Part shown: positions 15,657-20,395 of the stretch, piece by piece
How positions within the stretch are numbered: position 1 is the first letter of the stretch
Layout: each line of letters begins with the position of its first letter
Source: a virus
Direction: 5' to 3' (one strand)
DNA: 25,088 nucleotides
IMG/VR virus record: IMGVR_UViG_3300017767_003307
Span: 1 to 25,088 of that record
Translations under genes and position numbers: made by a program
Notes under the pieces: generated by a model
What the model was told of the DNA's origin: nothing
Databases searched by the model: none
What the model saw: only the letters and a program-made list of their open reading frames with translations

Positions 15657-16599
15657 TAAAGATATTCCATTTAATAAAATTAGGTTACATTCTTCAGAAA
15701 GAAACCAAAGTTGGAACGATCTATTTGAATTATTTAAAACCAGTATTAATGATTCTGATATAAGATATTATCCTAATTTAGATAAACTATATTTAAAGTG
15801 CAAAAAATTTTTTAAATGCAATAACCTTATCATAGGTTCAGGTAGTGATAGGTGTATAAAGTATTTTTTTGAAGCTAATCAAAAATATAACAACGTTATT
15901 ACTACTGTTCCATCATTTCCAATGTATAAAGTTTATAGTGATATGTTTGGGTTTAATTTTACAGGAGTAAAGTATAAAACTTTGAATTTTCCTGAAGAAG
16001 AATTTTTGAATACTATTACTGAAGACAGTATAGTTATACTATCTAATCCTAATACTCCAATAGCTCATAAACTTGATATAAGTTTAATCAAAAAAATACT
16101 TGAAAAAAATGTTCCTACTCTAATTGATGAAGCATATATTGAATTTGCAAAAGTTAAATCTATTTCACGCTATATAGAAAAGTATCCTAATTTATACGTT
16201 ACTAGAACTTTTTCAAAAGCATTAGGAAGCGCAGGTATAAGAGCAGGAGTACTATTATCTAATAAAGAAAATATTGAAAACGCTCTTCAGTTTAGAGATA
16301 TGCACGAAATAACAGGACTTTCTGCTAAATGGATTTATATTCTTATTAACAATTACCATTATATAAAGGACTATGTCGATTCTGTTTTATATACTAAACA
16401 AAATATAGAAAAAGTTTTAAAAGAGAAAAATATTTCTTATATTAATTCTTATAGTAACTGGTTACATATTAAAGAACCATTTAAAGTACCAAACGATATA
16501 CTGGTTAAGAAAAATTGTACTATACCAGGCTCAGATGTAACATGGACTAGAATGAGTATTTGTAGCTCAGTTAGCTTTGATTGGTTAAATAAATTATAA
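15637..16599 (+). CDS. HisC-like PLP-dependent aminotransferase or decarboxylase
   Basis: A 320-residue fold-type I PLP enzyme. GSGSDRCIKYFF (67-78) matches the PLP-phosphate loop. SNPNTP (136-141) and DEAYIEF (164-170, with Asp164 for the pyridine nitrogen) follow. TRTFSKALGSAGIRAG (189-204) has the Schiff-base Lys194 and phosphate-contacting Arg202, and TRMSICSS holds a late Arg305 like the substrate-carboxylate Arg of HisC. The family includes histidinol-phosphate aminotransferases and CobD-type phospho-amino-acid decarboxylases. No other histidine or cobalamin genes are present, so a role in making an amino-alcohol or amino-sugar building block is more likely. This is inferred. It is the last gene of the overlapping chain and slightly shorter than typical HisC (about 350). 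Confidence 0.78.
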   Translation: MIERKFNKDIPFNKIRLHSSERNQSWNDLFELFKTSINDSDIRYYPNLDKLYLKCKKFFKCNNLIIGSGSDRCIKYFFEANQKYNNVITTVPSFPMYKVYSDMFGFNFTGVKYKTLNFPEEEFLNTITEDSIVILSNPNTPIAHKLDISLIKKILEKNVPTLIDEAYIEFAKVKSISRYIEKYPNLYVTRTFSKALGSAGIRAGVLLSNKENIENALQFRDMHEITGLSAKWIYILINNYHYIKDYVDSVLYTKQNIEKVLKEKNISYINSYSNWLHIKEPFKVPNDILVKKNCTIPGSDVTWTRMSICSSVSFDWLNKL

Positions 16600-16602
16600 T
16601 AT

Positions 16603-16863
16603 ATGGCAAATAAAACTTCAAAAAAACTTACGTCGGACGAGCTTAACAAATTTAAAAATTTTATAGCTAAACGTCAACAGTTATTAAGTGATTTAGGTAG
16701 CATAGAACTACAGCTTGATACTCTAAGCAAACAAAAAGAAAGTATATTTAACGGTATACAAAAACTTAGCGTTTTAGAAAGTGAATTTACTCAAGAACTT
16801 ACTACTAAATACGGAAAAGTATCCGTTGATATGAATACTGGAGAGATTACTTCCGAACTATAA
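16603..16863 (+). CDS. Small coiled-coil protein of unknown function
   Basis: An 86-residue protein. Residues 9-70 read as one or two long helices with heptad-like Leu/Ile spacing (LNKFKNFIAKRQQLLSDL, IELQLDTLSKQKESIFNGI, KLSVLESEFTQEL). It ends in YGKVSVDMNTGEITSEL, a 'YG...I/V-D...TGEI' ending seen on small coiled-coil proteins in other marine phages. It follows the PLP gene by 3 bases and precedes the sheath transcription unit, so it could be a small structural or chaperone protein. I recall the type but not a named function. Confidence 0.62.
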   Translation: MANKTSKKLTSDELNKFKNFIAKRQQLLSDLGSIELQLDTLSKQKESIFNGIQKLSVLESEFTQELTTKYGKVSVDMNTGEITSEL

Positions 16864-16882
16864 GTGTTTTAGATCTCTCTGC

Positions 16883-16895
16883 ACTATTTATTTAA
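16883..16895 (+). promoter_or_regulatory. Candidate phage promoter element, copy 2 (ACTATTTATTTAA)
   Basis: Identical 13-mer to the copy at 383-395. It lies 77 bases upstream of the sheath ATG and 19 bases after the stop of the preceding gene. Copy 1 is likewise about 60-75 bases from its gene, which suggests these two form a subclass with long leaders. Confidence 0.42.
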
Positions 16896-16915
16896 GTAGG
16901 TATCCACACTACTTA
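16893..16915 (+). other. Hairpin in the sheath-gene leader
   Basis: TAAGTAG (16893-16899) pairs with CTACTTA (16909-16915) across a 9-base loop. It directly follows the promoter-like 13-mer. No T-run follows, so it is not a terminator. A leader hairpin or operator is possible. Confidence 0.35.
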
Positions 16916-16941
16916 TACAATTGGTTTAGAATAAAGCACGA

Positions 16942-16950
16942 TATTTATAT
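16942..16950 (+). promoter_or_regulatory. Candidate phage promoter element, copy 3 (TATTTATAT)
   Basis: TATTTATAT lies 22 bases before the sheath ATG, inside the inverted repeat of the leader. This is the second copy in the same gap, giving the sheath gene a possible tandem pair of start sites. Confidence 0.42.
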
Positions 16951-16972
16951 AAAAACACTTAAATAACACAAC

Positions 16973-18748
16973 ATGGCAGAGACTATAATTTCACCTGGTA
17001 TCCTGACAAGAGAGAACGATATTTCCTTCGTTTCCCCTGCTCCAACAGCAGTAGGCGCAGCTTTTATTGGACCAACGGTTACCGGGCCAATCGAACAACC
17101 AACAACAGTTACTTCGTTCGGTGAATACTCAAGAAAATTCGGAAGAACTTTCACTTCAGGGTCTACTACTGTTGAATATTTTACTTCTCTAGCAGTAAAG
17201 AACTATTTCGATCAAGGTGGTACTCAAGCATTGGTTACAAGAGTTGTTTCTGGATCTGCCGGATGGACAGCAGCAAGTGCAACTCCTATCTCAGGATCAG
17301 GAGGTTTTGCAGCTACTAAAATATTTGATATTGAGACTATAGGAAAAGGTAAGCAATACAACAACGTAAACGGGAGTGTTTATTTAGCTTCTGATGAATT
17401 ATCAAACGGATCATTGAAAAGCGGATCAACCGATAATGTAAGATGGGAAGTAACTAATGTTGATACCACAAAAGGTACTTTTTCTCTATTAGTACGTAGA
17501 GGAGATGATAATCACAAAAGTAAAATAATTTTAGAAACGTTTAGTAACCTAAGTTTAGATCCTAATCAAGATAATTATATCGAAAGACAAATAGGTACAT
17601 CTACTACTTCAAAAACATCAGACGGGACTAATACTTATTTAACTTCAAACGGAGAATATCCTAACAGATCTAATTATATTAGAATATCAGCAGTTCATAA
17701 ACAAACTTCTGATTACTTAGGAACTGACGGAATTACTATTAATTCAGATACAGCAGGAAATAGTTATACTGCTTCTATTCCAATCGCATCATCTGGAGCA
17801 TTTGCTAGTGCTACTGGAACTAACGTTACCGATGCAGCAACATTCTTCAAAGATATCTCTAACAGTACAGCAGGTATACAAGGATTAATAGGAGCTGATT
17901 ACAACGATGCTATTTCGATACTAGATAATAAAGACGAATATAGCTTTAATATTATTTCAGCACCAGGTCTTATTCACGCATTTGCAACAAACGGAGCTAC
18001 ACAAACAGATAATATAATCTCACTAGCAGAGTCTAGAGGAGACTGTATTGCAGTTATAGATTTAGTAGCCCATGGAACTTCAGCTACTTCTACAGTAACT
18101 TCTGAAGCATCTGAAATAAATTCTTCTTATGGAGCGACTTACTGGCCTTGGGTTCAAGTAGGTAGTGCAACGGGTAAAAACGTCTATGTACCAGCATCCA
18201 CAGTAATACCAGGAGTATATGCATTTACTGACGGAGCAGCAGCTCCTTGGTTTGCACCTGCTGGATTAGTAAGAGGAGGTATTCCAACAGTACTACAAGC
18301 AGAAAGAAAATTAACAAGATCAGAAAGAGATACTTTATATTCTAGTAATGTAAATCCAATCGCTACTTTCCCTGGACAAGGTATTGCAGTATTTGGTCAG
18401 AAAACATTACAGAAAAAAGCTTCAGCTTTAGATAGAGTAAATGTTAGAAGATTGTTAATTGAATTGAAAAAATTCGTAGGAGATCAAGCTAACTCATTAG
18501 TATTTGATCAGAACACTATTACAACTAGAAATAAATTCTTAGCTGCAGTAAATCCATTCTTGGATTCAGTAGTTCAAAGACAAGGTTTATTTGCATTTAG
18601 AGTAGTAATGGATGATACAAATAATACAGCCGATGTAATCGATAGAAATCAATTAATAGGCCAGATCTTTATACAACCATCTAAAACTGCCGAGTTTATA
18701 GTTCTAGACTTTACTTTAGAACCAACTGGTGCAACTTTTGGAGGATAA
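16973..18748 (+). CDS. Contractile tail sheath protein
   Basis: A 591-residue tail sheath. The N-terminus (TIISPGILTRENDISFVSPA) and GAAFIGPTVTGPIEQPTTVTS are classic for T4 gp18-like sheaths (Phage_sheath_1). The variable middle (about 80-330) is Ser/Thr-rich and would face outward. The conserved C-terminal part carries YWPWVQV, FAPAGLVRGG, VNVRRLLIELKK, TRNKFLAAVNPFLDSVVQRQG and the end EFIVLDFTLEPTGATF, which joins neighbouring subunits (Phage_sheath_1C). It polymerises around the tail tube and contracts at infection. It has its own promoter-like motifs and a long leader, fitting high-level late expression; the tube gene follows 34 bases later. Confidence 0.95.
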   Translation: MAETIISPGILTRENDISFVSPAPTAVGAAFIGPTVTGPIEQPTTVTSFGEYSRKFGRTFTSGSTTVEYFTSLAVKNYFDQGGTQALVTRVVSGSAGWTAASATPISGSGGFAATKIFDIETIGKGKQYNNVNGSVYLASDELSNGSLKSGSTDNVRWEVTNVDTTKGTFSLLVRRGDDNHKSKIILETFSNLSLDPNQDNYIERQIGTSTTSKTSDGTNTYLTSNGEYPNRSNYIRISAVHKQTSDYLGTDGITINSDTAGNSYTASIPIASSGAFASATGTNVTDAATFFKDISNSTAGIQGLIGADYNDAISILDNKDEYSFNIISAPGLIHAFATNGATQTDNIISLAESRGDCIAVIDLVAHGTSATSTVTSEASEINSSYGATYWPWVQVGSATGKNVYVPASTVIPGVYAFTDGAAAPWFAPAGLVRGGIPTVLQAERKLTRSERDTLYSSNVNPIATFPGQGIAVFGQKTLQKKASALDRVNVRRLLIELKKFVGDQANSLVFDQNTITTRNKFLAAVNPFLDSVVQRQGLFAFRVVMDDTNNTADVIDRNQLIGQIFIQPSKTAEFIVLDFTLEPTGATFGG

Positions 18749-18761
18749 TTTTAATAACGTA

Positions 18762-18770
18762 TATTTATAA
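18762..18770 (+). promoter_or_regulatory. Candidate phage promoter element, copy 4 (TATTTATAA)
   Basis: The motif occurs as CGTATATTTATAA in the 34-base gap between sheath and tube, 12 bases before the tube ATG. A TTTG lies 19 bases upstream of the TATATTTA form, as in Bacteroidota -33/-7 promoters, but the other copies lack it. Confidence 0.38.
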
Positions 18771-18782
18771 TAAAGAAAAAAA

Positions 18783-19268
18783 ATGGCAATATTAGATACT
18801 AACGAGATAATGTTTAGAGCTTTCGAACCGAAAGTACAGAACAGATTTTATATGGTAATAGATGGAATAGAATCGTTCATGGTAAAGAACGTTGCTGCTC
18901 CTAACTTTACTGACAATGCAATAAAGCTAGATCATATAAACTCCTATAGAAAAATAAGAGGAAAGAGAGAGTGGGGAGAAATGACAATGACGTTATATGA
19001 CCCGATTACTCCTTCAGGAGCACAACAATGCATGGAATGGGCTCGTCTATCTTATGAGTCTGTAACCGGTCGTGCTGGTTATTCTGACTTCTACAAAAAA
19101 GATGTTACTTTAAATCTTTTAGGACCAGTAGGAGACATTGTTTCTGAGTGGATAATTAAAGGTGCTTTTATTACTAACTTTAACCAAGGATCTTTCGATT
19201 GGGCTACTGATGAAACTGCAGAGCTTGCAATTACAGTGAATATGGATTATTGCATCTTGAACTACTAA
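18783..19268 (+). CDS. Tail tube protein (T4 gp19-like)
   Basis: A 161-residue tube subunit. It has the gp19-like order: EPKVQNRFYMVIDGIESFMVKNVAAPNF at the N-terminus, KLDHINSYRKIRGKREWGEMTMTLYDP in the centre, and GPVGDIVSEWIIKGAFITNFNQGSFDW near the end (Phage_T4_gp19 type). It forms the inner hexameric tube through which DNA passes. Its place directly after the sheath gene is the usual order. It is followed by a terminator 23 bases downstream, so sheath and tube may form a strongly expressed unit separate from the chaperone and tape-measure genes. There is no Shine-Dalgarno; ATG follows AATAAAGAAAAAA. Confidence 0.93.
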   Translation: MAILDTNEIMFRAFEPKVQNRFYMVIDGIESFMVKNVAAPNFTDNAIKLDHINSYRKIRGKREWGEMTMTLYDPITPSGAQQCMEWARLSYESVTGRAGYSDFYKKDVTLNLLGPVGDIVSEWIIKGAFITNFNQGSFDWATDETAELAITVNMDYCILNY

Positions 19269-19291
19269 AATCAGATACATATATATTGAAG

Positions 19292-19315
19292 ACCCGGATC
19301 TATTCCGGGTTTTTT
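19292..19315 (+). terminator. Rho-independent terminator after the tail tube gene
   Basis: ACCCGGA (19292-19298) pairs with TCCGGGT (19304-19310) across a 5-base loop, followed by a T-run to 19315. It closes the sheath/tube unit, and a TATTTATAT motif follows 26 bases later. Confidence 0.9.
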
Positions 19316-19341
19316 GTTGTTTAATAAATTTTTTATTCGTA

Positions 19342-19350
19342 TATTTATAT
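19342..19350 (+). promoter_or_regulatory. Candidate phage promoter element, copy 5 (TATTTATAT)
   Basis: The motif occurs as CGTATATTTATAT, the same flank as copy 4. It sits between a terminator and the ATG at 19380 (29 bases away), where a promoter for the chaperone/tape-measure unit is required. Confidence 0.45.
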
Positions 19351-19379
19351 AAAATAACTATAGTTTGTAAAAAAAGTCT

Positions 19380-20117
19380 ATGTCAAAATTTAGCTTACCT
19401 ACCGAAACGGTAGAATTACCCTCAAAAGGATTATTATATCCTGAATCTTCTCCTCTTAAAAAAGGTACTGTCGAAATGAAATATATGACAGCCAGAGAAG
19501 AAGATATACTTACCAATAATAACTATGTTCAAGACGGTACTGCATTAGATAGAGCTATTAAATCTTTAATAGTAGATAAATCCATCAACTATGACGAATT
19601 ATTAGTAGGGGATAAAAATGCTTTAATGGTGGCTGCTCGTATATTAGCATACGGTAAAGATTATCCAATCTACTGGGATGGTCAACCTTATACTGTTGAT
19701 TTATCTAAATTAGATAATAAACCTATAGATGAAGAGGTATTTAAAAACGGAAATAAAGTAGAATTTAAATTACCAAATACTGATAATATAGTGACTGTAA
19801 AACTCCTATCTCATGCAGACCAGTCTGCTATTGATGAGGAAGTAGAAGGAAAGAAAAAAATAGAACCTGATTCTGATTATAGCAATTCTACTAGATTAAA
19901 ACATATTATTACTTCAATTAACGGAGAAACAGATGCTGCTACTATAAGAGACTTTGTAGATAATGGACTTACTGCAAGAGATGGTAGATGGTTAAGAGCT
20001 AAATATAACGAAATTCAACCAGATATTTTATTGACACATCAACCAGATGGTCCAGGGAGTGAGGAGGTTCCAATCCCGATTGGGATAGGGTTTTTTTACC
20101 CAAGCCTGTCCACCTAG
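19380..20117 (+). CDS. Tail/baseplate hub assembly chaperone, T4 gp26-like
   Basis: A 245-residue protein of the T4 gp26 family (NCBI 'T4 family baseplate hub assembly chaperone'). Its start TETVELPSKGLLYPESSPL and MKYMTAREEDILTN (about residues 34-47) are the family hallmarks, followed by RAIKSLIVDKSINYDELLVGD and VAARILAYGKDYP. The C-terminal third (HADQSAIDEEVEGKKK, LKHIITSINGE, RDGRWLRAKYNEIQPDILL) is helical and also usual. It lies between the tube and tape-measure genes, the position of tail-assembly chaperones (lambda G/GT) in other phages. Its last codons read GFFYPSLST. A T7 run 18 bases before the stop would let some ribosomes shift into the frame ending at 20355, giving a 324-residue form. 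Confidence 0.88.
   Translation: MSKFSLPTETVELPSKGLLYPESSPLKKGTVEMKYMTAREEDILTNNNYVQDGTALDRAIKSLIVDKSINYDELLVGDKNALMVAARILAYGKDYPIYWDGQPYTVDLSKLDNKPIDEEVFKNGNKVEFKLPNTDNIVTVKLLSHADQSAIDEEVEGKKKIEPDSDYSNSTRLKHIITSINGETDAATIRDFVDNGLTARDGRWLRAKYNEIQPDILLTHQPDGPGSEEVPIPIGIGFFYPSLST
20088..20099 (+). other. Probable programmed ribosomal frameshift site
   Basis: The zero-frame codons are GGG TTT TTT TAC, with seven T residues at 20091-20097. The +1 frame is closed by TAG at 20086-20088 and open from 20089 to 20355, so any shift must occur between 20089 and the zero-frame stop at 20115. A peptidyl-tRNA on TTT can re-pair on the T-run after +1 (or -2) slippage. Upstream lie AGGAGG (20062-20067) and a hairpin ATCCC-GATT-GGGAT (20073-20086), which could stimulate it. 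The evidence is indirect. Confidence 0.6.
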
Positions 20118-20355
20118 AACATCTTTATTCCGACAGATACATGAAATAGTTTTTCATGGTAACGGAGGATATGACTGGCATACTGTTTATAACATGCCTA
20201 TATGGTTAAGAAAGTTTACTTTTCAAACTATTCAAGAACATATGGATAAGTTAGCTGAACAAGCTAAAAAAGCTAGCGGTCAAGCTTCTACTAAAGCCCC
20301 AGTTAAAGGGCCAAACGTTAAACCAGATTTTACTACAAAGAGGAGCTCTAAATAA
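20089..20355 (+). CDS. Frameshift extension of the tail assembly chaperone
   Basis: The +1 frame continues for 85 residues after the T-run, with FRQIHEIVFHGNGGYDWHTV, YNMPIWLRKFTFQTIQEHMD and a Lys/Ala-rich tail ending KRSSK. The HEI.FHG.GGYDW.TVYNMP.WLR pattern is one I recall from the short frame following gp26-like genes in other T4-type marine phages, so the stretch looks conserved. No ATG, GTG or TTG occurs in this frame between the stop at 20086 and ATG 20194, which is past the conserved block; a separate start is therefore unlikely. By analogy to lambda GT, the fusion would bind tube and tape measure during tail assembly. A homopolymer sequencing error is the main alternative. Confidence 0.65.
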   Translation, partial: GFFTQACPPRTSLFRQIHEIVFHGNGGYDWHTVYNMPIWLRKFTFQTIQEHMDKLAEQAKKASGQASTKAPVKGPNVKPDFTTKRSSK

Positions 20356-20366
20356 AAGAGCTCTTC
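20340..20366 (+). other. Hairpin at the end of the chaperone extension
   Basis: GAGGAGCTCT (20340-20349) pairs with AGAGCTCTTC (20357-20366) across a 7-base A-rich loop, ten pairs with one G-U. The loop contains the stop codon TAA (20353-20355). No T-run follows, so it is at best an atypical terminator; RNA processing or 3'-end protection is possible. A promoter-like motif begins 2 bases later. Confidence 0.45.
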
Positions 20367-20367
20367 C

Positions 20368-20376
20368 TATTTATAT
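20368..20376 (+). promoter_or_regulatory. Candidate phage promoter element, copy 6 (TATTTATAT)
   Basis: It follows a strong hairpin by 2 bases and lies 20 bases before the tape-measure ATG. The hairpin-then-motif arrangement mirrors copies 1 and 5. Confidence 0.42.
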
Positions 20377-20395
20377 TATATAACTCTATATAATT

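Larger units (their letters stand above)
16861..16961 (+). repeat. Perfect 10-base inverted repeat framing the sheath-gene leader
   Basis: TAAGTGTTTT at 16861-16870 (its TAA is the stop of the coiled-coil gene) is the exact reverse complement of AAAACACTTA at 16952-16961. Between the arms lie both candidate promoter motifs and a smaller hairpin. The arms could pair in RNA or mark a protein-binding site; no function is shown. Confidence 0.5.

Noticed and set aside
3106-16599. Anti-phage defence island or transposon cargo
   Set aside because: No nuclease, toxin, integrase, transposase, direct-repeat border or att-like site is visible, and all genes fit glycan chemistry.
15637-16599. Auxiliary histidine-biosynthesis gene (true HisC)
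   Set aside because: No other histidine gene is present, the protein is shorter than usual and the neighbours are glycan enzymes.
18737-18767. Standard Bacteroidota -33/-7 promoter (TTTG then TAnnTTTG) as the explanation for all seven motifs
   Set aside because: Only copies 3, 4 and 5 have a TTG-type element at a suitable distance, and the final G of the -7 consensus is A in all copies.
20073-20097. Intragenic rho-independent terminator (ATCCC/GGGAT stem plus T7)
   Set aside because: The stem is only five base pairs and four bases separate it from the T-run; position at the frame junction favours a translational role, although premature termination cannot be excluded.
20194-20355. Separate gene starting at ATG 20194 instead of a frameshift extension
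   Set aside because: It would drop the conserved-looking HEIVFHGNGGYDW block, which is open and in frame upstream with no start codon.
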